From Pseudocercospora fijiensis CIRAD86 (Eukaryota; Ascomycota; Dothideomycetes; Mycosphaerellales; Mycosphaerellaceae): 64,000 nucleotides of DNA. Positions 47,143-58,727 of the stretch are shown in pieces. The stretch covers positions 3,673,402 through 3,737,401 of the forward strand of contig NW_006921540.1 of assembly GCF_000340215.1 (NCBI RefSeq). The letters run 5' to 3'. The notes below the pieces were generated by a model. It saw only the letters and a program-made list of their open reading frames with translations, had not been told where the DNA came from and made no database searches. Within the stretch, counting starts at the first letter, position 1. Each line of letters opens with the position of its first letter. Both the position numbers and the translations under genes were made by a program.

Positions 47143-48296
47143 TTAAAAGACTGCAGTCCCGTTCACATGGCTACTCACACCTCTCACAACATTAGCAGGT
47201 GCACTTGTAAAAAAGAACGTCCACTTCTGATTCTTCTTCGCCAACTGCGCGACCTTCTCAAGATCAATCATCTCCCCAAGCGGCATTCCCCAACAAGCCA
47301 GAAGATATGGATGCAGCCCAGTACCGTCTGCGGGAGGCGGGAATTTTTCGAAAGTGGGAGAATCACCTCCTACAGCGGCGAAGTAGCAATCATGCAACCA
47401 ATTCCGCATCTCGTCGCCTTGTTTCACGCCGGCCCATGCCTGGACCTCGGAGTCGCTGCCTTCTGGCGCGAATTTGCGAAGGCCTAGCGCCGTGTTGGCT
47501 TCTTTGGTGCGTTTGTAATAGTCTTCAGTATAACCTGCTCGGATGAATAGGATGTCTCCGATCTGAATGTCACCTCCCTGAGAAGCCGGACGAATGTCAA
47601 TGCCTTGGGATTTGCCCGTCTCAACTAGATCTTGGTAAGAAATCGCGTGGGCAGTTCCGGAATCGTATTGGATTCCTTTGGATGTCGCGTAGCTGCGATA
47701 GTCCAGGAGAACTGGAAGTTGTGAATCATTTTTCTAGAGTCGGGGACCAGGAGGGGAAATGCCGTCTTACCTCCACGACCTGCAAGACCGTGTTGCGACC
47801 AGTAGTGAATACTGGCTTTCTCGTTGCGTTCCGGTCCATCGATGTCCTTCCCTGTGGTCCAGTTGTAAAAGTATCCTGTCTCATGGTGGGCAACGTGTCG
47901 AAATCCATCCTACCGCCTCGTCAATCGCTTTTCCGATGTGCTGCAGCTTCCACACCGCTCTGTACTCACCCACTGTGTTCCCGACTGCGTATTCAGCGAG
48001 TAAATGTCATCATAAGCCAGATCCGGCCTCAGTGGTGTGATTTTGTGCTCAAATTGCTGGCGTCCGAAAGCAGGCTGTTCTGGAACATGAAGAGGCAGGT
48101 CGGTCCTTGCTAGCTCACCAGTCTTGATCTCTGCTGCTGCGGCTTTCACGCGAGCTGGCGTCAGCAGATTGATTCTACCCAGATAGTCATCTTTGCCCCA
48201 GAACCAAGCCGCATATTTTGGGGCTCCTTCAATCGCGGGAAGCTCTTCGATGGTCGGAAAAGAGTCTGAGTTCGGATCCCATATTTGTGATGCCAT
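47143..48296 (-). CDS. Cyclase-family protein (kynurenine-formamidase-like metal hydrolase)
   Basis: Three exons, complement(47143-47711, 47771-47909, 47970-48296), give 344 residues. Both introns (60 and 59 nt) are canonical, GTGAGT...TAG and GTAAGA...CAG, and joining keeps one frame. The protein matches the fungal branch of the cyclase family (PF04199 type): YLGRINLLTPARVKAAAAE near residues 38-56, the metal-site region QWDGFRHVAHHE at about 108-119, GLAGRGVLLDY after it, and GDILFIRAGYTEDYY further on. Relatives hydrolyse formylkynurenine or related amides, but the fungal group has mostly no proven substrate. It has no signal peptide, so it is probably cytosolic. Confidence 0.85.
47712..47770 (-). 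other. Second intron of the cyclase gene
   Basis: Donor GTAAGA and acceptor TTCCAG, 59 nt. Phase 1 splice gives Val in GRGVLLDY. Confidence 0.9.
47910..47969 (-). other. First intron of the cyclase gene
   Basis: Donor GTGAGT, branch-like ATTGAC and acceptor GGTAG, 60 nt. Phase 0 splice joins TQW to DGFRH, restoring the family motif. Confidence 0.9.
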
Positions 48297-48915
48297 GGTA
48301 GATCGTAGATTTATACTGAAATTTGGTTGGTCTTGGTAATTTCCGCGATGCTGCTGTTGAAGAAGATGTTGATGAAGGCCTGAAGTGTGAAGTGATATGA
48401 TTGAAGCACGTGACGATTGAACGACTCAGTCTGAAAGAGTATTTGCCGAGCTTAATCACATCCGGGCGGAGTAGAGCCAACAACTCCACAGGTGAGATTC
48501 TTAAAGCCTTCGGCAGATGGACAAGATTGTGCTCGGACGATCGTAGCCTGGTTTCTCAATTTTTTGAACACATCTATCATCATCGGATTGCAAAGTCGAG
48601 TTCACTGAAGGTCCATCCGCGAGCAGTGCTGCTGCTTTCACTGCTCCAAGTTGCAATGCCCCCCATGATAGAAGGGAGGGAGGGATGTGGAACTGCTGAT
48701 GTGAAACTAGAATGGGAGACTTCGCTATATGGTTGCGACGGAGTACCCAGCGTAGAGCTCATAGGAAGTTCTTATGTACTTCTTCGACTCCGATCCGTGA
48801 CAGACGCCAGTTTCGACATCGAGCGCATACTAATCAAATCACCCATAGAGCGCATATCCGTAACGTCAAACCCAAAAACGAACGCAAAATTCCTTCGATC
48901 AAAAAACATCGCACT
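48297..48915. other. Intergenic, cyclase promoter side
   Basis: About 620 bp between the cyclase start and the stop codon of the 834-residue gene. The plus-strand ORF at 48401-49006 runs antisense into that gene and is probably a shadow. Confidence 0.5.
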
Positions 48916-51420
48916 TCACCTTCGAATCGTAGCCAGCGTAGTAGGAGCAGGCATAGAACCAGTGACGAGTGCCGTACTCTCATACAAAGTCGTAAAGTCC
49001 ACATGATGAGTCCTCGTAACATAATCCGTCGAAAGATACTTAGTCGTAGTTCCAGCAGCAGCAGGAATAGAATTCCCAAAAATCGACCCACGAGCCGGAT
49101 TCCGAAGCACAGGGTTTCCCGGCCTGTTCAAAAACTCTTCCTTCGAGATGATCTGCAAATTTTCTCCATCCGCAGCATCCCAGATCAAAAGATACTTGCT
49201 GCCGATATCTTTCAGAAATTTTCGGAGCGTGGGCGAGGAGTTTGCGGAAGGGAGCATTTCCGCTGCGATGGTGTCTCCGAGCGAGTCTTGGACGCGGCCG
49301 ACGCTGTCGACGATGATGGATTCTCCGTTGAGTTTTATGATGGGTTGAGAGGAGAGGTCGTCGCCTACGGGAGTGCCGATGGGGTTTGAAAGGTATTCGA
49401 AAACGGGATTAGAAGTGTCGGCGTCACGCCTTCCGAATCGGGAACGAACGTTTCGCCACTCGAGGTCTTCGTCGATGAGGAGCAAGTCTGCAGGTCTCTT
49501 CCATGTGTAGCGTGGTCGACCATTTCTTAGGACCGGGTGTCCTTCGGGAGTGGTTTTGACGAAGCGACGCCAGCCATAGTCTTCCAGATAATAGTTGAGT
49601 GAGTTGCCGGGGTCAGCGGGGCGAACATATTCGCTCTCCATCATGCCGCGGCTCGGGCTGTACCTTTCGTAACGGAATACCCGTCGAAGTCCATTGTCAA
49701 AGAGCGTGCCATCCGGGAGCGTCATAGCCTGTTCTGGATTGAACTCACCCTCCAAATCCTCGATTCGCGCGCGCACGTCTGGAATGTCCTGGTCGACGTA
49801 ATCTTGCATGATTCTTTCAAAGCGGTAGTTTGTCTCGTCCAACTGGCGCAAGCCTGGCTGGCGCAGAAATTGTGCATCTTCAGCACTCATCTGTGTAATG
49901 CGATCCACTGACTCGTCTTTTGCTTGGAGGAGAGATTTGAGCCACACGGCTCCTTTGAGCACAGTGTCTTTGATGATGGCGCTGAGCGTTTTCTCGACCA
50001 GAAAGTGATCGCCCAAGGCCCAGAGGACTCCGCCAACTACCGGAACGCCGAGACCTAGGCCAACACCAAGTCCCAAGAGGAGTTTATGGTCATCATGCTC
50101 GTCGTCTTCGTCATAATCATTAGCACCATAACTTTCTCCAGCACTCGGCGGATGAGCGGAGGTTTGGCTTGAATGCGGATCGCTGCCGGTCGGAGAAGAT
50201 CCCGCTGTCTTTTGGGTGGAAGATGCCACACTTGAGGATCCAACGGATTTCGGATCGGCGGGAGCTGTGTGTTCGAGAGAAGACGAAGATGCGGATTTAG
50301 GCTGCGACGACGGATCGTGAGCTGGCAAAGTTGTGGCAAAATTGACAGTGGATGGTCTCGTTGCATGGTGCGAAGAGGTTGCGAGAGAACTTCGTGTTGT
50401 GGTTGCAGCAGCAGACGTGCTAGCGGAGTCGGAGATCGCAGCAGTGTCACTTGTCTCTGGTAACGCAGTAGGCGATCCTGCCGGTAGAAGAGCCGTCACG
50501 ATCGCGGTTGATCCACCAGGTAGAATAGCGGTGACCAGCGCTTCCGATGTTGATTTTGAAGCAGTGGGCGTCTCTCCATTTGTAGCAGAATTCACAGTCG
50601 TAGTAACTGGTCCGGAATCGGTCATCGATGTCGAATGGGCTGAAGTCAGGGTAGGATATGTACCTATCGCATCGTTCGAATGTGCACAGAGGTCGATTGT
50701 CACGTTCAACCCTTGCGCATTATAGTGCGTGGTGAACGAAGGCAAGATCCCACAAGCACCTCTACTCGGCGAGGTAGTCGAAGTAAGTGGAGCAACATCT
50801 CTCGGCTGCATCAAGGGCGCAGGTTTCGCTGGAGAGGGCTTGTTCATTTCCTCCTCGAAAGCCTCTTCATTGACAACCGATCCCTCTGGCATTATCGGGA
50901 AGTACTTCAAAGTTTTCTTCAAACGCTTCATGGCAACTGGATTGATATCGATGCCTTCGCTGGTGCGGTTCAAAGCTCGGTATCCCCACTCTGCGCCCCA
51001 GTATGTTGCTTGTTGAAACGATTTGGCCTCAAAGTTGACGTAATCCACATCATCGCCATTTCTGAGGACGTGCCCGGCTCCGCTAATCAATCTCCTGGTG
51101 ATCATACTGCACGCGGAATCGATGGTGGCTGGACACGAATCCTCAGAGGCACACCATTTGGCGGAATTGTAGGCATCCAAGGCCAGATCGACGCCGAATC
51201 TTACCCCGGCATCGAGTGTTGAGTACAGCATCCGCTGCTTGCAAATGTGATCGCAGCCTGCGATGATGTTGGGCAGCGAAGCAGTTACGCCACTTGAAAT
51301 TGAGGCGAGGCCGGCGAGGCCGGTGATCGCACTTCCGGTCCTCATTGTGAACGAGGCACTGGGTAAAGAAGATTTCGTATTGACGCAAGGTGTGACTTGA
51401 TCGCGTGATTTTGTGGGCAA
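48916..51420 (-). CDS. Unknown large secreted/membrane protein with Ser/Thr-rich stalk and one membrane segment
   Basis: A single exon of 834 residues from the first Met. A better start is Met26 (51345), which gives a signal peptide (MRTGSAITGLAGLASISSGVTAS). An N-terminal extracellular-type part (about 50-190) holds paired Cys (CDHIC, CASEDSC, DSACS). Residues 250-425 are a Ser/Thr/Ala/Pro-rich stalk, likely O-glycosylated. An acidic run (DYDEDDEHDD, 435-444) comes before a Gly/Leu/Val membrane helix at 446-469. The rest (470-834) is a large globular part with an RYERYSPSRGMMESEY segment and a Ser/Thr-rich tail. I recognise no catalytic domain. The layout suggests a type I cell-surface protein. 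The reading frame is intact and base composition is like its neighbours. Confidence 0.7.
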   Translation of the reverse strand: MPTKSRDQVTPCVNTKSSLPSASFTMRTGSAITGLAGLASISSGVTASLPNIIAGCDHICKQRMLYSTLDAGVRFGVDLALDAYNSAKWCASEDSCPATIDSACSMITRRLISGAGHVLRNGDDVDYVNFEAKSFQQATYWGAEWGYRALNRTSEGIDINPVAMKRLKKTLKYFPIMPEGSVVNEEAFEEEMNKPSPAKPAPLMQPRDVAPLTSTTSPSRGACGILPSFTTHYNAQGLNVTIDLCAHSNDAIGTYPTLTSAHSTSMTDSGPVTTTVNSATNGETPTASKSTSEALVTAILPGGSTAIVTALLPAGSPTALPETSDTAAISDSASTSAAATTTRSSLATSSHHATRPSTVNFATTLPAHDPSSQPKSASSSSLEHTAPADPKSVGSSSVASSTQKTAGSSPTGSDPHSSQTSAHPPSAGESYGANDYDEDDEHDDHKLLLGLGVGLGLGVPVVGGVLWALGDHFLVEKTLSAIIKDTVLKGAVWLKSLLQAKDESVDRITQMSAEDAQFLRQPGLRQLDETNYRFERIMQDYVDQDIPDVRARIEDLEGEFNPEQAMTLPDGTLFDNGLRRVFRYERYSPSRGMMESEYVRPADPGNSLNYYLEDYGWRRFVKTTPEGHPVLRNGRPRYTWKRPADLLLIDEDLEWRNVRSRFGRRDADTSNPVFEYLSNPIGTPVGDDLSSQPIIKLNGESIIVDSVGRVQDSLGDTIAAEMLPSANSSPTLRKFLKDIGSKYLLIWDAADGENLQIISKEEFLNRPGNPVLRNPARGSIFGNSIPAAAGTTTKYLSTDYVTRTHHVDFTTLYESTALVTGSMPAPTTLATIRR

Positions 51421-52322
51421 GCAAGTCTGTATCGAAGGTGAGAAGCAGATGAGAAGTGGTTTGGAGTCTGGAATAATCGGAGGGTCGAGTGGAAGATATA
51501 TCCAGAGTCCAGATCATAATGTCCTCAGGCGAAGCTCAAAAACGCTTACGCATCATCTGGCAGACATTTCAAGAGTTGCCAGCAAATAGAGCGTGCCAAG
51601 ACCATGTCCTCAGGCAACACATCCTTCAAGGCTGGTCAGATTTATCGTGCACTGTCGAGCGGTCTAGCTTTTGGGAAGTCGTCAAAATAGACGGCTGCTT
51701 CACGGTGCGAGCGCAGGTCGGTAGCACGCACATTGCTGCTCACAATACATTCTCTTCTTCATTGCCGCAGAATTCCCGTATATAACCAGGCCAAAGGCTG
51801 CAGCTGTGGCGGTCGCTTTGCGATTTTGCGTCAATTGCTTCGAACTCACAAAGCATATGTCCCGCTCGACTTGTTGCCTTAGCGATGTGCATTTTCCTTG
51901 GTCGCTTCGGGATTTTTTGCCTAGTGAAAATGATCTTAGAGAACGGACCAAGCAGCATCTGCAGATGGCTAAGTTTGTGAGTCCTGAAAGTGCCATTCCT
52001 TTGTGATCTGCAAAGATGATCCTAGGATGCATGTAAAGATGTGGTCGACGTTACCAAACTGCTGGCCTCGCAGTAGCGCGGTATTACATCAGCTTGCCGC
52101 CAGGTGGAGCGATGCGATCGATCAGAGCTCCTTCGAAGGATTGTAGATCTGCGGTGATGCCGACTTGCTGCAGGGCCACCAGTCGGTCCCCAGAGTCAAC
52201 ATGATCCTTGATTCTCTCTTGCGATCGTAGCGCGATGTTGCTGACGCTCTCACAGAAGTAAGGATGGCGACACAGCTTGGACCAGTGTTCTACGAGGATG
52301 ATGATTACCTCGTCCGTCCGCC
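51421..52322. other. Intergenic, 0.9 kb
   Basis: This holds the promoter of the 834-residue gene and the 3' flank of the Rev7-like gene. ORFs at 51489-51785 and 51700-52032 overlap each other on opposite strands and have no recognisable content. Confidence 0.5.
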
Positions 52323-53021
52323 TCAGAATGAATCCGAAAGGCCTGCCGGGGACTGATCTTCGAGCTCTTCAAGCCACGTTTCGAAGACCATCTCTCCTGC
52401 GGCGACCGACCTCACGGGCACTGTATGCGTGTGTGCGTCAGAAGCTTCGTCGTATGAGGGTGATTGACGCTCGGCTGGCACCCATGGCTGAGGGTGTTTC
52501 AAGGGCGCCGCACTCGCAGCTTTGAGCTCGATTGCGACAGTGAAAGAGCAGCCCGGGGGCAGGGTCTTGAGGGTGGAGCCGCAGTTGGATAGACGGCTCA
52601 TGGTGGCTCGCAATTGTTCCTCCAGATCGACGCGTGGGAGGATGACGGCCTGGGATCCGTCCGCCTCCACTCGCTCGAGAGGGACATCGAACTGCGCAGA
52701 CGGCACGACCGGAAAGCGGGACACGTCAAACACGACTCTTTCCAGCGGCTTGGCCTGCTTACTGTAGATGACGACCGCCACACGCTCGACGCTGCCTTTG
52801 AAGAGCTCGGCTTCCACGGCATTGACCGCATCGTTGATCCATTCGCAGACCTGTGGGTGGCGATTCTGTCGGACGGGAAAGTTATACTTCTTGGCGGAGA
52901 TGAAGGCGGTGGCAGGATAGATTTGGCGTTCGTACAGGATGGTGTGGATGGCCACCGCGAGGAAGTCGGTGAATGCCGTCACGAACATGCGGAACGTCGG
53001 CGGCTCCTGGGGCGGGGGCAT
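52323..53021 (-). CDS. REV7: HORMA-domain protein, Rev7/MAD2B-like (DNA polymerase zeta subunit)
   Basis: The open frame starts at 53153, but I choose Met45 (53021) because homology begins just after it. The resulting 232 residues fit the Rev7 length. The HORMA fold starts TFRMFVTAFTDFLAVAIHTILYERQIYPATAF, the characteristic Rev7/MAD2B opening, with HPQVCEWINDAV following, then ERVAVVIYSKQAKPLERVVFDVSRF. Rev7 bridges the Rev3 catalytic subunit and Rev1 in translesion synthesis and also acts in double-strand-break repair choice. The C-terminus ends with a FETWLEELED segment, consistent with the safety-belt region. It is divergent from the importin gene, with about 445 bp between start codons. 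Confidence 0.85.
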   Translation of the reverse strand: MPPPQEPPTFRMFVTAFTDFLAVAIHTILYERQIYPATAFISAKKYNFPVRQNRHPQVCEWINDAVNAVEAELFKGSVERVAVVIYSKQAKPLERVVFDVSRFPVVPSAQFDVPLERVEADGSQAVILPRVDLEEQLRATMSRLSNCGSTLKTLPPGCSFTVAIELKAASAAPLKHPQPWVPAERQSPSYDEASDAHTHTVPVRSVAAGEMVFETWLEELEDQSPAGLSDSF

Positions 53022-53466
53022 GCTGCTTGCCCGACACCGACATCTGCGTGTTGATGCGTGCTGATGGATTGCAAGAAGTTGCACTGTGACTGCTGTCCTT
53101 TCGACGCCGGTGCGACGCGACCGGTGCGACCCCTCGCTGCCAAGCCAAGACAAGGTTCGGTCCCGCGGCGCGAAAGTGACGCGACTCAGCGCAACTAAAG
53201 ATCTTCACTTGCACTTGATCAAGAAATACGCCGGCTCAACATCATCCCGACCTTCTGTGAGCTGCACTACATGTATTATTCCCGCTGAAGATATATCCTG
53301 CAGTCAACCTTGCGGCCAGCGCGCACAGTGGGACTCCCCTCTCAGCGTAGAGACGCCGACGACGTCCACCGAAGAGACTCCAAGACAGCAGTCATACCTG
53401 TGGGCCTCGGTGCGCATCGCTTGTTACACCAGTGGCAGCGCTGCCAGGAGCTGAGCCAGCCTCGAA
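53022..53466. promoter_or_regulatory. Divergent promoter region shared by Rev7-like and importin-9 genes
   Basis: The start codons lie 445 bp apart on opposite strands, so a bidirectional promoter is likely. Two GACGCGA stretches (near 53104-53130 and 53175-53190) resemble MluI-cell-cycle-box cores; this is a resemblance only. Confidence 0.45.
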
Positions 53467-56400
53467 ATGGAGGAGCAACTAGTGCGTCTGCTTACCGAAA
53501 CGCAGTCCGCCCAGGAGGCTCCGCGGAAGAATGCCGAATGGCAGCTGAAGCAGCAATATCCCAACCCGGACTTTCCAGCTGCCCTGATCTCAATCGGAGC
53601 ACATGACAATGTTCCCCTGGAAGTGCGACAGGCGGCTTTGCTGGTGCTCAAGAATTGGGTGCTCGCCTGCTGGTCCACCAGTTTTGACGAATTCAATGGC
53701 CCATTGTTTGCCGACGAGGCCAGGAAGGCTCAAATCCGCCAGCAACTGCTTGATCTTGCCGTGAGCGGGCGGGACGAGAGGAAGATCAAGAGCGCCGCCA
53801 GTCTCGTGGTCAGCAAGATTGCCAGCGCCGACTTTCCCGAAGACTGGCCAGACCTTCTCCCGACTGTTCTCAATGTCGTTGCAACTGGCACCGATGCCCA
53901 GCTCCATGGCGCCTTGAAAGTTCTGAATGAGCTGGTCGACGACTCTTTCAACGATGAACAATTCTTCAACGTCGCACGAGATCTGGTCAAGGTCGTTTAC
54001 GATGTCGCTGCAAATGACGCTCGACCAGCGGCGCTGCGAGCACTTGCTGTCTCCGTATTTCGATCTTGTTTTGACTTGCTTGAGATGGTCATGGAAGATC
54101 ACAAGGCTGCTGTGAAGGCGTTTGCTGAGGAGAATCTGGGCGCCTGGATCTCATTTGCCATTGAGTCTCTAAAAACTCCACTCCCTCCAGCACCAGCCGA
54201 AGGAAAGAAAGATGCTGCTGCAGAACACCATCGTGGCTCAGTCGCACTCAAGCTGCAAGTCGTCAAGGTTCTGATGCGCATCCGCACCTTGTTCTCTCAA
54301 ATGCTTTCGCCGCACAGTCCAGCTCTCTTCTCAGCCACCTGGCAAGAACTTTCAACCCTTCAAGCTCAGTACTTCCAACAGTACATAGAAGACTTTGGCC
54401 AAGGAAGACTTGAAGATGCCGATGGTTTGCCATTTACGCTGGACTTCCTGGTGCTTGAGGAACTCGACTTCATGCAGGCCTGCTTGCGTGCTCCGCCCGT
54501 GCGAAAAGAGCTCGAGCAACAATTGCAATCTCAAGCAGGTGGCACCACGTGGATTACCGACGTCATGAAAGTCGCAGTGGCATATGCGCAAATCACTACC
54601 GAGGAGGAAGGCCTATGGGATATCGATGTCAATGTTTTCCTCTCCGAAGAAGTCAACGTCACTGCCAATTATACGCCACGATCGGCATGCGGTGATCTCG
54701 TTATCAAGCTGGGCGAGTGGCTCAACAATGCTACTGTCGAAGGTCTTTTGGCATATACACGCTCCCTATACTCTGAGAATGCAGGCTGGAAGGTCAAGGA
54801 AGCCGCCCTGTACCTACTCAATCAGCTTCTGGGCGATTTCCAAGATGTCGAGAAACAGATCGGCCCTGAGTCGGCGAACGGCTACGTCGACTTCATCAAA
54901 TACGCAATGCAAGAAGAACCAGTCTTCCTTCGCGCCAGAGGTTACTTGGTCGCGGGAAGCCTCACGAGGACATCCGGCGAGGCTCTCCAATCAGTAGCCA
55001 CATCGTTCATGGAGGCCACGCTCCTAGCCATATCAAGCGACGAGTCCGAGATTGTCAAGGTCTCATGCATCCGTGCGCTTCAGTACTATCTTGCGTCGCT
55101 TCCACCGGCAGTTACACTGCAAAAGCAGCCAGCCATAATCACGTCTTTGTCGAATTTCCTCAACACTCAAGACCTCAGCGAACTGGACGACAACGATGAT
55201 CTGCTCATCACCATCATCGAAACTTTACGCGATGCCCTACTCTTGGATACCAGAACGTGTCTGACCGGAGGTGGTATTGACTTGCTGTTTACCGCTGCGA
55301 GCCGGGGAGCAACAAACTTCCAGATCGCGCTTCTGGTAACCGAGACTTTCGAAGAGATTGCAAGAACAATTTCGGAGTCTGGGAGCGACTCGTACGCACA
55401 GCTTGTACAGAAAGTCTTACCATCCCTTATGGGCGCGTTCGATGTTGCCACTTTGACGGAAGAAAACGCTCTTGCAAACCTCGCCGCCGAACTGCTCGCA
55501 GTCTTGGCTGAGAATGGCTCGACCCCACTGCCAGCAGGCTTTATCACGACAGTCATGCCTCGTCTTACCCGGCTTCTTCTTGGCTCGCAAGACGATGAGC
55601 TTCTCAAGTCCGCCACTTGTGCGGTCAAGCACATGCTGCACCACGACTCGGAACAAGTGTTCAATTTCCAGGACCAAGCCGGCAAAGGCGGTCTTGAAGT
55701 TGTTCTGATTATCATCGATCGACTTCTGAATCCATCCGTGGACGACAACGGCGCTTCTGAGGTCGGTGGTCTGGCTGCAGAAGTTGTCGAGAAGGCGGGT
55801 TCGGACAAGCTTGGGCCATATCTCATGCAGCTGCTCCAAGCTGTTGCCGTGCGGCTGGCCACCGCCTCTCAAGCACAATTTATTCAGAGCTTGATCCTCG
55901 TGTTTGCAAGACTTTCTCTGATCTCCGCCTCGGATGTGGTGGGCTTCCTCGCTGATGTTCGCATTGGCGATCAAAATGGCCTGCAGGTGGTCATTAGCAA
56001 GTGGTTGGAAAACTCCATCAACTTTGCAGGCTACGACGACATCCGTCAAAAGTAAGCCAAACACTCCTCACATGACAGATTGATACTGACTGACTCGACT
56101 AGTGTTGTTGCGCTGTCCAAGTTATACGAGCTTCAAGATCCTCGCCTTGCACAGATCCAGGTCAAAGGTGACCTTATTGTGCCCAAATCAGATCGTATCT
56201 TAACCCGATCACGTGCTAAACAGCAGCCAGATCAATACACGGTCATTCCGGCGCAACTCAAGATCATCAAAGTTCTTGTCGAAGAACTTCTTTCGGCTTC
56301 CGGAGCTCAGCGCAACATTGATGCTGCAGCTGCAGCCGAACTAGACGATGGTGATGAGGATGATGGAGACTGGGAAGACGACGGCGACGACTTCCTCGAT

Positions 56401-56598
56401 CTCGGATCAGGAATGACAAAATCGCAACTCATGGCTTTCGCTGCTGAGGATGGTCCAGCGACTAGCCGTGGCAGAGACGACGAAACCCAACAGTATCTAT
56501 TGAGCTTCTTCCAGCAGCAAGCACAGAAGCCAGAATTCGCAGAGGTCTTCAATGCCCTCACTACCGAAGAGCAGGAGAAATTGAGGAGCATGCAGTGA
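53467..56598 (+). CDS. KAP114: Importin-beta family nuclear import receptor, importin-9/Kap114-like
   Basis: Two exons, join(53467-56051, 56103-56598), give 1,026 residues, close to the family's ~1,000. The 51-nt intron has donor GTAAGC, branch CTGAC and acceptor GACTAG, and the splice gives RQN-VVALSKLYE in frame. The N-terminus has the importin-beta pattern (KNAEWQLKQQ...PDF, then VRQAALLVLKNWV), followed by HEAT-type helices throughout and the characteristic acidic loop near residues 940-965 (DDGDEDDGDWEDDGDDFLD). Kap114/importin-9 carries histones H2A-H2B, TATA-binding protein and other basic cargo to the nucleus, and the acidic loop contributes to histone binding. It has normal composition and is an essential-type housekeeping gene 350 bp from the second Helitron. 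Confidence 0.9.
56052..56102 (+). other. Intron of the importin-9/Kap114-like gene
   Basis: Donor GTAAGC, branch CTGAC and acceptor GACTAG, 51 nt, phase 2. Removing it joins AA and T to an Asn codon. Confidence 0.92.
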
Positions 56599-56954
56599 TC
56601 CGAGTAGCTCGTAATTGAGCGTTGCATAGCGCTGCATTGCATTGCATTTGCAGGTGTACAGCTTGGTCTAGAAATTCGCAGCACATTTTCGTCGATACCC
56701 CATCCCTGACGCACTCCCGGTAATAGACAGCTATACAATGACGAAAGCATCGATTTCCTTCCTTTCTTCAGATCTTTGATATTATAACCGCATGCTGCTA
56801 CTTCGAGCTATAAGACTAAGGAGAAAGCCCCGAACTGCGAATTAGCTATACTTTATACTTCCTTTTTAAACTAATAATCTTTAAATAGATTTGCAAATTC
56901 AAAGCCGGCTACAAACTAGGTCTTTGTCTACAAACTTCTAGATTCCGGAAGGAA
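56599..56954. other. 3' flank of the importin gene up to the Helitron 2 head
   Basis: The first 190 bp are ordinary. From about 56790 CA and TG become rarer, suggesting slight RIP spread, though CAAA and CTACAAAC remain. The last base, A at 56954, precedes the Helitron head. Confidence 0.55.
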
Positions 56955-57240
56955 TCTATAATATGACAACTTAACAAAAGTTGGGGCCCCTTTAGGCTTA
57001 GTGCGGCTTAAAACGACCGAAAAGCCGACTCTAATTAGTCGGCGGCGAGGAACTTTAAAATTTCTCGATTCTCGCGCGGTCCGGAGGGCGTAGGAGTCGC
57101 GGTATCGACTATAACGCTCCGGCGCCGCGATAGTAGTGTTTCCGAGGCCGTCTCCGTCGTTTACGCCTAATCCGGCGGCGTTTTTTGCTCGAGGCGGTAT
57201 CGTTCGCGCCTAATCCGGCGGTATTTACTCGGAGCGGTAG
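56955..57240 (+). repeat. Helitron head repeat, copy 2
   Basis: TCTATAATATGACAACTT, then AACAAAAGTTGGGGCCCCTT and CTTAGTGCGGCTTAAAAC. It matches the heads at 4288 and 59145. It ends in two copies of a CCTAATCCGGCGG-containing segment (near 57170 and 57208) before the satellite starts. Confidence 0.85.
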
Positions 57241-58727
57241 GCTCGAAAGGCTTATCCTACGCGTTCCGGATAGTACTACTCGCTATAGGCGTTTTATAGG
57301 GTACTTATAGTAGGCGTTAGATAAGGTACTCGCTATAAATAGTTCGAATCCTATTTAACTATAGGCGTTTTAGATAGTATTTGCTATAAGCGTTTCGGAT
57401 AGTACTACTCGCTATAGCTATCTCGGACAGTTACTGCTATAAGCGTTTCGAATATTACTACTCGCTATAAGCGTTTTTAGTAGTATTTACTACAAGCGTT
57501 TCGGATTAGACTTGCTATAAGTATTCTAAATAGGACTTACTATAGATATTTTAGATAGTCCTACTTGCTATAAGCGTTCCTAATAGTACTTGCTATTTGC
57601 GTTCCGGATAGACTTCCTCTACGCGTTCCGGATAAGACTTAGTATAAGCGTTTCGGATTAGAATTGCTATATAGTGCGTTCTAAATAAAACTTAGTATAG
57701 GCGTTATAGATAGTAGTACTAACTGTTAGCGCTCCGGATTAGAGTTATTAGACTTACTATACGCGTTCTAAATAGTACTTAGTATTATAAGCGTTCTGAA
57801 TTAGACCTATTATAGGCGTTATAGATAATAGTTAGCTTATCCTACGCGTTCCGGATAGTACTACTCGCTATAGATATTCTATAGAGTACTCGCTATAGGC
57901 GTTATATAGGGTACTCGCTATAGATAGTTCGAATGCTATTTAACTATAGGCGTTTCAGATAGTATTTGCTATAAGCGTTCCGGATAGTACTACTCGCTAT
58001 AGGCCTTCCGGATAGTGCTTCGTATAAGTATTTAGTTTCGGATTAGACTTAGACTTACTTTATACATTCCGGACAAGACTTTCTGTAGGCGTTTCGGATT
58101 AGATTATTAGACTTGCTATACGCGTTCCGGTTTATATAGGACGAACTATACTAAGCGTTTAAAATAAGGCTTGTCCTACGCGTTCCGGATAGTACTACTC
58201 GCTATAGATATCTTAGATAGTTACCGCTATAGGCGTTTCGAATATTACTACTCGCTATAGGCGTTTTTAGTAGTATTCACTATAAGCGTTTTGGATATAA
58301 CTTGCTATAAGTATTCTAAATAGTACTTACTATAGGTATTTTAGAAAGTACTACTTACTATAAGCGTTCGTAATAGTACTTACTATTACCGTTCTAAATT
58401 AGACCTACTATACGCGTTCCGGATAGTACTTACTCTACGCGTTTCGGATAAGACTTAGTATAGGCGTTTCGGATTAGAATTGCTATATAGCGCGTTCTAA
58501 ATAGAACTTGGTATAAGCGTTATAGATAGTAGTACTAACTATTAGCGCTCCGGATTAGACTTGCTATACGCGTTCCGAATAGTACTTACTAAGTTACTAT
58601 TATAAACGTTCTAAATTAGACTTTCTATAGGCGTTATAGATAGTAGTTAGCTTGTCCTACGCGTTCCGGATAGTACTACTCGCTATAGGTATTCTATAGA
58701 GTACTCGCTATAGGCGTTTTATAGGGT

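Noticed and set aside
41090..48296. Secondary-metabolite cluster around the P450 and cyclase
   Set aside because: No polyketide, peptide or terpene backbone gene, no transporter and no cluster regulator; the genes between are F-box-like and BTB proteins.
48401..49006. 201-codon plus-strand ORF
   Set aside because: Overlaps the 3' end of the 834-residue gene antisense, with no recognisable content.
52614..53054. 146-codon plus-strand ORF
   Set aside because: Antisense shadow of the Rev7-like HORMA gene.
53022..53153. N-terminal 44-residue extension of the Rev7-like protein
   Set aside because: Basic, low-complexity sequence before the homologous start; Met45 gives the usual length.
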